Of a DNA stretch of 64,000 nucleotides, positions 45,031 to 54,060 are shown piece by piece. This DNA comes from CPC320 sp002684375. Its GTDB lineage: Bacteria; Pseudomonadota; Alphaproteobacteria; Rhodobacterales; Rhodobacteraceae. The DNA lies in contig CBFIHZ010000002.1 in NCBI GenBank assembly GCA_965662545.1, positions 62,001 through 126,000 of the forward strand, read 5' to 3'. The translations under genes and the position numbers were made by a program. The notes below the pieces were generated by a model. That model searched no databases and was not told the DNA's origin. It saw only the letters and a program-made list of their open reading frames with translations. The first letter of the stretch is position 1. Each line of letters begins with the position of its first letter.

Positions 45031-45396
45031 TTACCCCTCTGAACTGATCACTGCGGGTGCTTGCTGGATAAGTTGATCGAGCAAACCCCAAAAAAAATTA
45101 CTGCCAGGATAGCCCTCTATGCGCCCAACCTCAACGCCATCTTGTATCAACATAAATGTCGGCGTGAAGTTGACCGGCATCGCCAAGGTTATATCGGGCG
45201 GTGGTCCGGCGTGTAGGTCATACCGCTTTAACGGGGCGCTCTGACCCTCTGTGGTTTTGGAATAAATGGCGCCAATTTCAAACGTCCACTGGTCGCACCA
45301 GTAACAGCCCTCTTCTTCTGCCATGAGTAAAATTCGGTCGGCGACTGCTGGCTGAGCGACGCAAGATAAAAACAGGAATGCAAAGGTTTTAATCAA
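45031..45396 (-). CDS. soxS: SoxS, periplasmic thioredoxin
   Basis: 121-residue exported thioredoxin-like protein with active site C31-Y-W-C34 after a signal peptide (MIKTFAFLFLSCVAQPAVA). In Paracoccus SoxS reactivates SoxYZ. I place the start at a TTG (45396) because it gives a normal signal peptide and has GGAG upstream. The frame is open to another TTG at 45462, but that would give two hydrophobic segments in series, no ribosome site, and only 21 bp to the divergent soxV, covering the operator palindrome. Confidence 0.85.
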   Translation of the reverse strand: MIKTFAFLFLSCVAQPAVADRILLMAEEEGCYWCDQWTFEIGAIYSKTTEGQSAPLKRYDLHAGPPPDITLAMPVNFTPTFMLIQDGVEVGRIEGYPGSNFFWGLLDQLIQQAPAVISSEG

Positions 45397-45442
45397 GGAA
45401 AAATCGACTCCAATTGACGACACAACAAAATATAACAATAGT

Positions 45443-45458
45443 AGAATATATGTATTCT
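45443..45458. promoter_or_regulatory. Putative SoxR operator, soxS/soxV gap
   Basis: AGAATA-tatg-TATTCT, a 6+6 bp palindrome in an AT-rich 87-bp divergent promoter region, 25 bp before the soxV start. SoxR is known to bind between soxS and soxV in Paracoccus-type clusters; a second palindrome built on the same GAAT/ATTC core lies before soxX. Which bases SoxR contacts is inference. Confidence 0.55.
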
Positions 45459-45483
45459 TCAAGAGGTAGAGGCCAAGTGAGCC

Positions 45484-46224
45484 ATGTTTGATGTGACCTA
45501 CATCGGCGCCTTCATCGCGGGTCTGTTATCATTTCTTTCCCCGTGTATTTTGCCGATTGTCCCCTTTTACCTGAGCTATCTTGCGGGGGTTGGTATGAAC
45601 ACTCTTACCGCTGGGACTGAAATTTCGGGAAGGTTACGGCGTAAGGCTATTATATCAGCGCTGTTTTTTGCTCTTGGGGTCATCACGGTTTTCGTAGGCT
45701 TGGGGGTTGTCGCAACGGCTTTCGGCCAGGCACTTCGGGAGTACTTTGATTTTCTGCGCTGGGTTGCAGCCGCTGTCATAGTGCTTATGGGATTGCATTT
45801 CCTCGGTGTCATTCGGATCGGCCTGCTGTTTCGACAATTCAGTTCCGAAGTGGGCGACATCAAACATTTGGGATTCGTGGGATCCTATGTGATTGGTCTC
45901 GCGTTTGCATTTGGCTGGACCCCCTGTGTAGGGCCAGTGCTCGCTGCCATATTGTTCACAGCTGCGGTACAGGACACCGCTACACAAGGCGCTATACTTT
46001 TGTTCGTCTATGGGGCGGGCATGACAGTGCCATTCGTTCTTGCAGCCCTTTTTATTGATCGCTTTATGCATTGGGTCAGCCGTTTTCGCCGCTATCTCGG
46101 GGTGGTTGAAAAAGCTATGGGCGGGTTTTTAGTTTTATTCGGACTGCTGATCGCGAGTAATTCCATGAACATCATTGCACAATGGATGCTGAACCATATT
46201 CCGTGGTTTGGCGCGTTAGGCTGA
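45484..46224 (+). CDS. soxV: SoxV, CcdA-type thiol-reductant transporter
   Basis: 246-residue membrane protein of the CcdA/DsbD family that carries electrons from cytoplasmic thioredoxin to periplasmic SoxW/SoxS. Six hydrophobic segments. The redox cysteines lie in LSFLSPCILPIVPFYLSYLAG and FGWTPCVGPVLAAILF, both with the proline contexts of CcdA. First gene of the rightward unit; soxW follows 16 bp later. No other ccdA-like gene is in the window. Confidence 0.94.
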   Translation: MFDVTYIGAFIAGLLSFLSPCILPIVPFYLSYLAGVGMNTLTAGTEISGRLRRKAIISALFFALGVITVFVGLGVVATAFGQALREYFDFLRWVAAAVIVLMGLHFLGVIRIGLLFRQFSSEVGDIKHLGFVGSYVIGLAFAFGWTPCVGPVLAAILFTAAVQDTATQGAILLFVYGAGMTVPFVLAALFIDRFMHWVSRFRRYLGVVEKAMGGFLVLFGLLIASNSMNIIAQWMLNHIPWFGALG

Positions 46225-46240
46225 CCAGGAGGGTCTTATT

Positions 46241-46792
46241 ATGTATCGTGCTGTATTATTGTTTTTTGCTTGTATTTTCGGGCTTCAGGTTCAGGCATCT
46301 CAAATGGGCGACGACGGGTTGCACAAAGCACCGTGGATGCGGGAAACCTTTAAAGATCTGCGCGAAGATCTGGAGGATGCCAATCTCGAGGGAAAGCGCT
46401 TGTTGCTCCTGATAGAACAACGCGGCTGCGTGTATTGCCGAAAAATGCACGAACAGGTGTTTGCCGATCCTGAAGTCAAAGCCCTGCTTGAAGATAAATA
46501 TTTTGTGGTTCAACTGAATATGTTTGGTGACGTCGAGGTCACGGATTTCGATGGCACGGCTTTACCGGAAAAGGAAATGGCAAAACGATGGCGGTTGTTG
46601 TTTACCCCAACCATGTTGTTTTTTCCTGAATTTGTGTCCGATACCCGCTCCGCTCCACAGGCGGCTGTGGTTACTATGCCCGGCGCATTCTCAAAATTCA
46701 CAACATTGGATTTGCTGACGTGGGTTTTTGAAAAAGGATATGAAGGCGACGAAAACTTTCAAAAGTATCACGCACGCCGATTTAAAAAGTAA
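46241..46792 (+). CDS. soxW: SoxW, periplasmic thioredoxin
   Basis: 183-residue thioredoxin-fold protein with signal peptide (MYRAVLLFFACIFGLQVQA) and active site C-V-Y-C in EQRGCVYCRKMHEQVF at about residues 60-75. The cis-proline segment LLFTPTMLFFPE is present. Receives electrons from SoxV and keeps periplasmic sox components reduced. AGGAGGG is 9 bases before the ATG. Ends 122 bp before soxX, with a palindrome in between. Confidence 0.94.
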   Translation: MYRAVLLFFACIFGLQVQASQMGDDGLHKAPWMRETFKDLREDLEDANLEGKRLLLLIEQRGCVYCRKMHEQVFADPEVKALLEDKYFVVQLNMFGDVEVTDFDGTALPEKEMAKRWRLLFTPTMLFFPEFVSDTRSAPQAAVVTMPGAFSKFTTLDLLTWVFEKGYEGDENFQKYHARRFKK

Positions 46793-46830
46793 AAAACAGC
46801 AAAAGAATAGGCCGCCAAACGAATGATTGT

Positions 46831-46854
46831 ATAAATTCAGGTAATTGAATTTAT
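46831..46854. promoter_or_regulatory. Putative SoxR operator, soxW/soxX gap
   Basis: Perfect 9+9 bp inverted repeat, arms ATAAATTCA and TGAATTTAT around GGTAAT, 60 bp before the soxX start. SoxR controls a second promoter at this position in Paracoccus. The inner ATTC/GAAT core is shared with the soxS/soxV palindrome, in the opposite arrangement. Confidence 0.6.
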
Positions 46855-46914
46855 TGTTGTGTTGTTTTCGTTTCTGTGCACTACTGACCTCTAAAGCAGT
46901 TTGGGAGAGGGTCA

Positions 46915-47367
46915 ATGAGATATATGCTCGTTTCGGCGGCACTGGCTGTATTGTCGGGGGCAGGGGCTTCAGCCGACACCTTGAAGCCAGGTAATGTTAC
47001 TTTCGTTGACGGCGAAGTTTTCGCCTCTTTGACTGGACAAGCTGGTGATGCGGTTGCCGGACGGTCGGTCTTCATGAATCGCAAACAGGGCAATTGTCTG
47101 GCGTGTCACTCAAATTCGGACATGTCTGAACAAGCCTTCCACGGTGAGGTTGGGCCATCTTTGGATGGGGCAGCGGATCGGTGGAGCGAAGCAGCCGTGC
47201 GTGGGATAGTCTCGAATTCTAAGAACATGTTCGAGGGTACGATTATGCCTGCTTTCTACGCAGATTCCGGGTTTGAACGGCCGCTTGGAAAGTTTGAGGG
47301 CAAATCAATACTGACAGCACAGCAAGTTGAAGACGTTGTCGCCTACGTTTTGACACTGAAAGAATAG
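46915..47367 (+). CDS. soxX: SoxX, cytochrome c subunit of SoxAX
   Basis: 150-residue periplasmic monohaem cytochrome. Signal peptide ends at ASA (residue 20). Haem site C61-LAC64-H65; the distal methionine is in TIMPAF (M111). Forms SoxAX, which couples thiosulfate oxidatively to the SoxY cysteine. Strong ribosome site GGGAGAGGG. First gene of the core structural operon soxXYZABCDEF. Confidence 0.95.
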   Translation: MRYMLVSAALAVLSGAGASADTLKPGNVTFVDGEVFASLTGQAGDAVAGRSVFMNRKQGNCLACHSNSDMSEQAFHGEVGPSLDGAADRWSEAAVRGIVSNSKNMFEGTIMPAFYADSGFERPLGKFEGKSILTAQQVEDVVAYVLTLKE

Positions 47368-47392
47368 GAAGGCCACAGGATTGGAGAAGAAT

Positions 47393-47815
47393 ATGGAACT
47401 GACCCGGCGGAATTTGCTCGTGATTGGATCTGGAGCAATCGCTTTTGGGAGCCTCCCGGCGATGCCGGCTTTGGCGTCAACTACGGATGAGGCCATTGCT
47501 AAGCTGACGGGTGGCGCAGACATTGGCGAAGGTGGTTTGAACATTGTTGCACCTGAAATTGCTGAGAACGGCAACACGGTGCCGATTTCGATCACTGCGC
47601 CTGGGGCCGTACTTGTGACCGTTTTTGCAGATGGGAATCCCGTTCCTAATGTGGCGACTTTCAAATTTGGTGAATTGAACCCGTCGCGCAGCGTGTCAAC
47701 CCGCATCCGGCTGGCAAAAACGCAGAATGTCGTTGCGATCGCGCAAATGAACGATGGGTCCTTTCAGCGTGCAAACGCTGCAGTTAAGGTCACTATCGGC
47801 GGTTGCGGTGGTTAA
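47393..47815 (+). CDS. soxY: SoxY, sulfur-carrier subunit
   Basis: 140-residue carrier that holds the sulfur substrate as a thioester-like conjugate on the C-terminal cysteine: the protein ends GGC138GG. The N-terminus has a twin-arginine signal (LTRRNLLVIGSGAIAFG), so SoxYZ is exported folded by Tat. The ATG at 47393 follows GGAGAAG; a TTG four codons upstream sits on this site. soxZ follows after 15 bp. Confidence 0.96.
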   Translation: MELTRRNLLVIGSGAIAFGSLPAMPALASTTDEAIAKLTGGADIGEGGLNIVAPEIAENGNTVPISITAPGAVLVTVFADGNPVPNVATFKFGELNPSRSVSTRIRLAKTQNVVAIAQMNDGSFQRANAAVKVTIGGCGG

Positions 47816-47830
47816 AAAAAGGAGAGAGAA

Positions 47831-48160
47831 ATGGCATCTGGTGTAAAACCTCGGGTCAAAGTTCCTAAAAAAGCAGCGGCAGGAGACGTGATCACGATCA
47901 AGACGTTGATTAGCCATAAAATGGAAAGTGGCCAGCGTAAAGACAAAGATGGCAAGGTTATTCCACGCTCGATTATAAATCGATTTGTCGCTGATTTTAA
48001 TGATCAAAACTTAATTGACGTGATTCTTGAGCCCGCAATTTCGACGAACCCTTACTTTAAGTTTGAGGCGATTGTTCCCGAGAGCGGTGAGTTTAAATTT
48101 ACTTGGTACGATGATGATGGGGCGGTTTATGAGGCCGCAAAGAAAATCAAAGTCTCTTGA
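47831..48160 (+). CDS. soxZ: SoxZ, partner of SoxY
   Basis: 109-residue immunoglobulin-like subunit forming SoxYZ. It has no signal peptide and rides through Tat with SoxY. Family blocks: SGVKPRVKVPKKAAAGDVITIKTLISHKMESGQRKD near the start, FVADFNDQNLIDVILEPAISTNPYFKFEA in the middle, and SGEFKFTWYDDDGAVYEAAKKIKV at the end. AAGGAGAG before the ATG is strong. Confidence 0.96.
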   Translation: MASGVKPRVKVPKKAAAGDVITIKTLISHKMESGQRKDKDGKVIPRSIINRFVADFNDQNLIDVILEPAISTNPYFKFEAIVPESGEFKFTWYDDDGAVYEAAKKIKVS

Positions 48161-48195
48161 CCGGAATGTGTAGGTCAGGAAAGGGAGGTACGAGA

Positions 48196-49026
48196 ATGAC
48201 TATCAAACCAATCCTGGTCTTTGCCCTAGTGGGGTTGACAGGGCCCGCGTTTGCGCAAGACAGCAGCACCTTGAATATAGACGGCGCAAACATGGTGACC
48301 GAGATTGCGGCACCGAGTCATATGGAAAATGTAGACACCATCTACTCGGGTTGGCGTTTCCGGTCGACTGAAACCCAGGAATTGGAACTGGATGATTTCG
48401 ATAACCCAGCTTTTGTTTTTATTGATCAGGGGATCGATTTTTGGAACAAGGTCGAAGGTAGCGCCGGTAAAGCCTGCGCCAGTTGCCACACCAATGTCGA
48501 AGACTTTGCCGGGTTGCGCGCGACCCTGCCAAGGGTTGAAGGCGGCAAACTTGTGTCAATGGAAAATCTGATAAACGACTGTCGCACCGAGCGTATGGGC
48601 GCTGATGCTTGGAAATGGTCATCCAGTAAAATGACGGCCGTGACAGGTCTGGTTGGACTGCAATCTCGCGGCATGCCAATGAGTGTGGCGATCGACGGAG
48701 ATGCTGCGCCTTTTTGGGAGCGGGGCAAAGAGCTCTACTATACGCGGGTTGGCCAGTTGGACATGAGCTGTTCTAATTGCCACGAGGATAACTATGGTGT
48801 GATGATCCGGGCTGATCATCTTAGTCAGGGCCAGATTAACGGTTTCCCGACGTACCGTTTGAAAAACGCTAAACTAAATTCCATCCACGCACGTTTCAAG
48901 GGCTGTATGAAGAACATCCGCGCCCAGCCTTATAAAGAAGGCAGCGCAGAGTTTCAGGCTTTGGAGTTATACCTTGCATCGCGCGCCGAGGGGTTGTCGA
49001 TAGAAACCCCTTCCGTACGCAACTAA
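48196..49026 (+). CDS. soxA: SoxA, dihaem cytochrome subunit of SoxAX
   Basis: 276-residue periplasmic cytochrome that with SoxX attaches thiosulfate to SoxY. Signal peptide ends AFA (residue 20). Two haem sites, C94-ASCH98 and C192-SNCH196; C129 (NDCR) is the thiolate ligand to haem 1, and C237 in FKGCMKNIRA is the active-site cysteine that becomes a persulfide. It therefore belongs to the dihaem SoxA type. GGGAGG stands 7 bases before the ATG. Confidence 0.95.
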   Translation: MTIKPILVFALVGLTGPAFAQDSSTLNIDGANMVTEIAAPSHMENVDTIYSGWRFRSTETQELELDDFDNPAFVFIDQGIDFWNKVEGSAGKACASCHTNVEDFAGLRATLPRVEGGKLVSMENLINDCRTERMGADAWKWSSSKMTAVTGLVGLQSRGMPMSVAIDGDAAPFWERGKELYYTRVGQLDMSCSNCHEDNYGVMIRADHLSQGQINGFPTYRLKNAKLNSIHARFKGCMKNIRAQPYKEGSAEFQALELYLASRAEGLSIETPSVRN

Positions 49027-49116
49027 TTAAAATTAACGATCACGCGACTTCGGTTGCGTGATTTCTGCTGTACCTTCAAATTCAAATATGCGAATAACTC
49101 TAATGGTTCCTGTGCT

Positions 49117-50814
49117 ATGATTTCCCGACGTAATTTTATGCAGGTTGGCATGGCCGCCTCCGCGCTGATTGGAGGCTCGGGTTTTGGAAACTGGTCACGC
49201 CTCGCGGCGCGCCAACAGTTGTCACAAGACCAACTTCTCCAGTTCGACACCTTTGGCAATGTGTCACTGATCCACATAACTGATATTCACGGACAGCTGA
49301 AGCCGCTCTATTTCCGCGAGCCATCTGTCAATTTGGGAGTTGGCGGCAATAAAAATCAGGTTCCTCATGTGACTGGAGCGGATTTTAGGAAATTATACGG
49401 CATCGAAGACGGCAGCCCCAGCCATTATGCGCTCAGCTCAGATGATTTTGCCGCTCTTGCTGCTGGATATGGGCGTGTTGGTGGTCTTGATCGTGTCGCA
49501 ACCGTGATCCAAGCAATACGAGCAGATCGCCCCGATGCAATTTTACTGGATGGCGGTGATACTTGGCACGGATCATACACCTGCCATCAAACGGCCGGTC
49601 AGGACATGGTCAATGTGATGAACGCTCTCAAGCCGGATGCAATGACCTTCCACTGGGAATTTACGCTGGGCAGCGAGCGGGTGTCTGAAATTATTGAAAC
49701 CCTGCCTTTTGCTGCTTTGGGGCAGAACATATTTGATGCGGAATGGGATGAGCCGGCCGAAATTTTCCCGCCTTATAAAATGTTTGAGCGCGGTGGTACC
49801 AGTGTTGCCGTGATTGGGCAGGCATTCCCCTACATGCCGATCGCGAACCCGGGCTGGATGTTTCCCGAATATTCTTTCGGGATACGCGATGAAAACATGC
49901 AAATCATGGTGGATGAGGTTCGTGCGGCGGGGGCTGAGTGTGTTGTTATCCTTTCGCATAACGGTTTTGACGTCGATAAAAAAATGGCATCGCGGGTGTC
50001 TGGCATTGACGTCATTTTGTCAGGTCACACGCATGATGCTCTGCCAGAACCGGTCTTGGTCAATGAGACGATCATTGTGCCATCAGGCTCGAATGGCAAA
50101 TTTGTCAGCCGGGTTGATCTTGATATAAGAGACGGTCGGATGCAGGGGTACCGGCATAAGCTTATACCGATCTTTGCTGATGTGATCGAACCTGACGCCG
50201 ACATTGCTGCGCTGATAGACCAACAGCGCGCACCGTATATGGCCGAAATGTCCGAGGTGATTGGTCGCACCGACACGCTGCTATACCGCAGGGGAAATTT
50301 CAACGGCACGTGGGACGACCTGATTTGTGACGCTCTGATGGCGCAACGTGATGCCCAAATCGCCCTCAGCCCCGGTGTGCGCTGGGGTCCATCGTTGCTT
50401 CCGGGTCAAAATATCACCCGTGAGGATATATTCAACGTCACCTCAATGACGTATGGCAAGGCCTACCGAACCGATATGACAGGTGCCTTTTTAAAGGTAA
50501 TATTAGAAGACGTTGCAGATAATATTTTCAACCCAGACCCTTATTACCAACAAGGCGGCGATATGGTGCGGACCGGTGGCTTGGGCTATCGGGTCGACAT
50601 TTCAAAACCGCCTGGTGCACGCATCAGCAATATGCATCTGCTCGGTACTGGCGAGTTGATCGACCCGTCAAAAACTTACAGCGTTGCGGGATGGGCGTCG
50701 GTGAACGAAGACACTCAGGGACCGCAGATTTGGGATGTTGTTGAAAACCACATTCGTGAGTTGGGGACTGTCAAAGTGCCGGAAAACAACAACGTCCAAA
50801 TCATCGGTGCATAA
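49117..50814 (+). CDS. soxB: SoxB, dimanganese sulfate thiohydrolase
   Basis: 565-residue periplasmic hydrolase that releases sulfate from SoxY. Tat signal SRRNFMQVGMAASALIGG. Metallophosphatase motifs: HITDIHGQLKP, LLDGGDTWHGS, FHWEFTLGSERV, ILSHNGFDVD, LSGHTHD; the 5'-nucleotidase C-terminal domain follows from about 370. The usual G-H-W-E-F is F-H-W-E-F here, metal histidine kept. The start at 49117 is chosen for the Tat motif; the ribosome site is weak. The frame is open back to 49054 but without similarity. Confidence 0.96.
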   Translation: MISRRNFMQVGMAASALIGGSGFGNWSRLAARQQLSQDQLLQFDTFGNVSLIHITDIHGQLKPLYFREPSVNLGVGGNKNQVPHVTGADFRKLYGIEDGSPSHYALSSDDFAALAAGYGRVGGLDRVATVIQAIRADRPDAILLDGGDTWHGSYTCHQTAGQDMVNVMNALKPDAMTFHWEFTLGSERVSEIIETLPFAALGQNIFDAEWDEPAEIFPPYKMFERGGTSVAVIGQAFPYMPIANPGWMFPEYSFGIRDENMQIMVDEVRAAGAECVVILSHNGFDVDKKMASRVSGIDVILSGHTHDALPEPVLVNETIIVPSGSNGKFVSRVDLDIRDGRMQGYRHKLIPIFADVIEPDADIAALIDQQRAPYMAEMSEVIGRTDTLLYRRGNFNGTWDDLICDALMAQRDAQIALSPGVRWGPSLLPGQNITREDIFNVTSMTYGKAYRTDMTGAFLKVILEDVADNIFNPDPYYQQGGDMVRTGGLGYRVDISKPPGARISNMHLLGTGELIDPSKTYSVAGWASVNEDTQGPQIWDVVENHIRELGTVKVPENNNVQIIGA

Positions 50815-50836
50815 TCATGCAAAAGGAGACTGGGAT

Positions 50837-52114
50837 ATGAGCAAGTGGCAAAAATCGCCGTCTCGCCGGCAATTTCTATCTGGTAGCGCGGCGGCTGTGG
50901 CAGGGTCTATGAGTGCGGGTGCTGCAGCAGCCCAAACGCCTGATCCTCTTATTACCCAAGTGCAGGATTGGGCATCCTATGCGGGCGATGGCGTTGACGA
51001 GGTGCGTTATGGTTTGCCGATCCGCTTTGAAGATGACGTTGTTCGACGGAATGTGCCGTGGCTGACTGCTGATCCGATTTCTTCGATAAACTTTACGCCA
51101 ATTCATGCGTTGGACGGAACAATAACCCCCCAAGGCTGTGCTTTCGAACGGCATCATTCCGGCGCGATTGAACTGCGCAAACAAGACTACCGTCTGATGG
51201 TAAATGGGCTTGTGGATCGACCTATTATTTTGACCTATGCAGATCTGGAGCGCCTGCCGCGGGTCAATCATGTCTATTTTTGTGAATGTGCAGCTAACAC
51301 TGGAATGGAATGGGCTGGTGCCCAGTTGAACGGCGCACAATTCACCCATGGCATGATACATAATATGGAATACACGGGCGTACCTTTGCGCTTGGTGCTG
51401 CAACAAGCAGGTCTCGCCGCAGCAGAAGATCTGAGCAACAAATGGGTCTTTGTCGAAGGTGCTGATGCCTCGTCTAACGGCCGCTCTATTCCCATGGAAA
51501 AGGCGCTGGATGATGTGATTGTTGCCTTCAAAGCCAATGGCGAGGCTTTACGGAAAGAACACGGCTACCCCGTGCGTCTGGTTGTGCCTGGTTGGGAAGG
51601 TAACTTGTGGGTAAAATGGCTGCGTCGTATCGAAGTGACGGACCGGTCAGTGGAAAGTCGGGAAGAGACGTCGAAATATACCGATGTGCTCGCCAATGGA
51701 ATGGCCCGCAAGTGGACTTGGGTGATGGACGCAAAATCTGTAATTACCGCGCCAAGCCCACAATCGCCGATATCCCATGGACCGGGCCCACTGGTTGTCA
51801 CGGGCCTTGCTTGGTCGGGACACGGGCGCATAACACGAGTTGATGTTTCAAAAGATGGTGGCGTGTCCTGGGAGACCGCACGGCTGGGAACGCAGGGTCA
51901 GACAAAGGCGCTGACCCGGTTTTATCTGGATACACACTGGTCAGGCGAGCCGATGATGCTGCAGGCAAGGGCGATTGATGAAACAGGGTATGTGCAGCCC
52001 ACAAAAACTCAGCTGCGTGAGGTGCGTGGCGAGAATTCTGTGTATCATAATAATTGCATTCAAACCTGGTATGTGAACGAACAGGGGATCGCGGAGAATG
52101 TCGAAGTTTCTTAA
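50837..52114 (+). CDS. soxC: SoxC, molybdenum subunit of sulfane dehydrogenase
   Basis: 425-residue Mo-cofactor protein of the sulfite oxidase family. With SoxD it oxidises the SoxY-bound sulfane sulfur, so this organism should oxidise thiosulfate fully to sulfate without storing sulfur globules. Tat signal SRRQFLSGSAAAVAG. Mo ligand region YFCECAANTGMEW, with C151 as the likely ligand, then VVPGWEGNLWVKWL and the dimerisation domain. AAAAGGAGAC precedes the ATG. Confidence 0.95.
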   Translation: MSKWQKSPSRRQFLSGSAAAVAGSMSAGAAAAQTPDPLITQVQDWASYAGDGVDEVRYGLPIRFEDDVVRRNVPWLTADPISSINFTPIHALDGTITPQGCAFERHHSGAIELRKQDYRLMVNGLVDRPIILTYADLERLPRVNHVYFCECAANTGMEWAGAQLNGAQFTHGMIHNMEYTGVPLRLVLQQAGLAAAEDLSNKWVFVEGADASSNGRSIPMEKALDDVIVAFKANGEALRKEHGYPVRLVVPGWEGNLWVKWLRRIEVTDRSVESREETSKYTDVLANGMARKWTWVMDAKSVITAPSPQSPISHGPGPLVVTGLAWSGHGRITRVDVSKDGGVSWETARLGTQGQTKALTRFYLDTHWSGEPMMLQARAIDETGYVQPTKTQLREVRGENSVYHNNCIQTWYVNEQGIAENVEVS

Positions 52115-53357
52115 TATATTACTGCCTGCACTGGGCGGCGCGGCGATCGTTCTTGGTGTTGCCTTTGGGATGGCTTCACGGAATTACCAGTCTCAAGAAG
52201 TTGATGCTGTGCTGTCCAAAGCAGAGGCGGCAGAACAGCGCACAAAGGAGAAAGCCCTCGAGGTTGCCGAACTGACAGGCCGGCTAGATGACTTAGAAGG
52301 CAGCTTGACAGACCTTAGGCGCAGCATGGCGAATACTGGTGGGACATCAGTGAATGTAACACAGGCCTCATTGCCAAAGGCAGACTATGGTCTGGGGCGC
52401 GTCGCGTTGCCACAGGAGATTGCCGCCTGGGATATCAATATCCATCCCGATGGTGCGGGGTTGCCAAAAGGGCGGGGCGACGCGCTTACCGGCGAGGAGG
52501 TGTTCGCAGAGAAATGTGCCTCTTGCCATGGCGATTTTGCTGAAGGCGTTGATAACTGGCCGGTTTTGGCGGGTGGATTTGACACGCTGACAGACAAGGA
52601 CCCGGTGAAAACGGTCGGATCCTACTGGCCTTATCTATCAACGGTCTGGGATTACGTGCATCGTTCTATGCCGTTTGGCGGGGCACAAACCCTTAGCCAT
52701 GATGAGGTCTATGCCATCGTTGCCTATATCCTTTATTCCAACGATCTGGTCGAAGAAGAATTTGAACTGACTAGCGAAAACTTTTTAGACGTTGAGATGT
52801 ACAACGCAAATGGGTTTATAATTGATGATCGGGAGACAACAGAATATATCAACTGGCGCATAGAACCCTGCATGGAGAACTGTAAAGCCAGCGTTGAGAT
52901 CACGATGCGCGCCTCTGTCTTGGATGTGACCCCTGAGGAAGAAGAGAGTGCAGCGGCCAAAAACACTGCTACTGATACGGACCTTGAAAGCGTCAAGGTT
53001 GCAGCTGCGGTTTTGGAACAACAAGATGCCCTTATTGTGGACGGAGAGCGTGTTTTTAAAAAGTGCAAAGCCTGCCATCAAGTTGGGGAAAACGCTAAAA
53101 ATAAGTCCGGACCGCACCTCAATAATTTAATGGGGCGCAGCCTTGGGGCAGTTGATGGCTTTAAATACTCTCGGGCGTTCGCTGAAGCCTCTCAGGAGGG
53201 ACGGGTTTGGACCATTGACGAGCTTGCGGCGTTTCTGAAAAAACCCAAAGCTTATATCAAAGGGACGAAAATGTCTTTTGCAGGCCTCAAAAACGCCAAT
53301 GATATTGATGCGATTATCGCTTATTTGGCTTCGTACAGCGAGCAGAGCGATGATTGA
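52098..53357 (+). CDS. soxD: SoxD, dihaem cytochrome subunit of sulfane dehydrogenase
   Basis: 419-residue cytochrome with an N-terminal membrane anchor or uncleaved signal (LNILLPALGGAAIVLGVAFGM), a coiled-coil stretch (about 35-80), and two haem sites, C140-ASCH144 and C323-KACH327. Between them is an acidic variable linker (TPEEEESAAAKN). It passes electrons from SoxC to small cytochromes. Overlaps soxC by 17 bp and soxE by 8 bp. Confidence 0.94.
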   Translation: MSKFLNILLPALGGAAIVLGVAFGMASRNYQSQEVDAVLSKAEAAEQRTKEKALEVAELTGRLDDLEGSLTDLRRSMANTGGTSVNVTQASLPKADYGLGRVALPQEIAAWDINIHPDGAGLPKGRGDALTGEEVFAEKCASCHGDFAEGVDNWPVLAGGFDTLTDKDPVKTVGSYWPYLSTVWDYVHRSMPFGGAQTLSHDEVYAIVAYILYSNDLVEEEFELTSENFLDVEMYNANGFIIDDRETTEYINWRIEPCMENCKASVEITMRASVLDVTPEEEESAAAKNTATDTDLESVKVAAAVLEQQDALIVDGERVFKKCKACHQVGENAKNKSGPHLNNLMGRSLGAVDGFKYSRAFAEASQEGRVWTIDELAAFLKKPKAYIKGTKMSFAGLKNANDIDAIIAYLASYSEQSDD

Positions 53358-54039
53358 TAAGCTGCTAATATCCCTCGTATTTTCGATTGCCATTTGTGGA
53401 TTTGATGTAGGAGCAACCGAAGTTGGAGATGTGTCCCGGGGCCTAAAAGTTTTTAAAAAATGTACAAGCTGCCACGCCATTAGTCCTGATGCGCGCAAGC
53501 GTGTTGGACCGGCTTTGATAAATATAGTGAACGCGCCCGCCGGTCAGGTGGGGGAGTATAAATATTCAAAAGCGCTGCGCGCGGCGGCGGCAAACGGGTT
53601 GCATTGGACGCCAGAGGCCCTCGACTTATTCCTGAAAAAACCGAAGGCATTCCTGCCAAAAACTAAAATGAGTTTTCGAGGTTTAAAAAAGCCGGCCGAC
53701 CGCACCGATGTCATTGCTTATCTGGCAACGTTCTCGACCGTCGAAACGGCCGCCAAGCCCGGTGCTGGCTTTGAAATTTCCGCAGATATTCTGTCAATAG
53801 CTGGTGACATTGAATACGGGGAATACCTTTCGAGCGAATGCACCACCTGTCATCAAATGAACGGTGCAAGTGACGCTATCCCAAACATCACCGGATGGCC
53901 TGCGGATGATTTTGTCACAGCCATGCACGCCTATCGTGAGAAATATAGATCCCACCCGGTGATGCAGATGATCAGTGGGCGTTTATCCAATGATGAGATT
54001 GCCGCTTTAGCGGCATATTACAGCAGTCTCAAAAAATGA
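53350..54039 (+). CDS. soxE: SoxE, dihaem cytochrome c
   Basis: 229-residue periplasmic cytochrome with signal peptide and two haem sites, C38-TSCH42 and C164-TTCH168. The first half is class I cytochrome c like the end of SoxD (RVGPALINIV, KYSKALRAAAANGLHWTPEALDLFLKKPKA, TKMSFRGLKKPADRTDVIAYL); the second half resembles the cytochrome of flavocytochrome c sulfide dehydrogenase. It is the partner of SoxF. Confidence 0.92.
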   Translation: MIDKLLISLVFSIAICGFDVGATEVGDVSRGLKVFKKCTSCHAISPDARKRVGPALINIVNAPAGQVGEYKYSKALRAAAANGLHWTPEALDLFLKKPKAFLPKTKMSFRGLKKPADRTDVIAYLATFSTVETAAKPGAGFEISADILSIAGDIEYGEYLSSECTTCHQMNGASDAIPNITGWPADDFVTAMHAYREKYRSHPVMQMISGRLSNDEIAALAAYYSSLKK

Positions 54040-54060
54040 GGCAAATACATGGAGGAAAGA

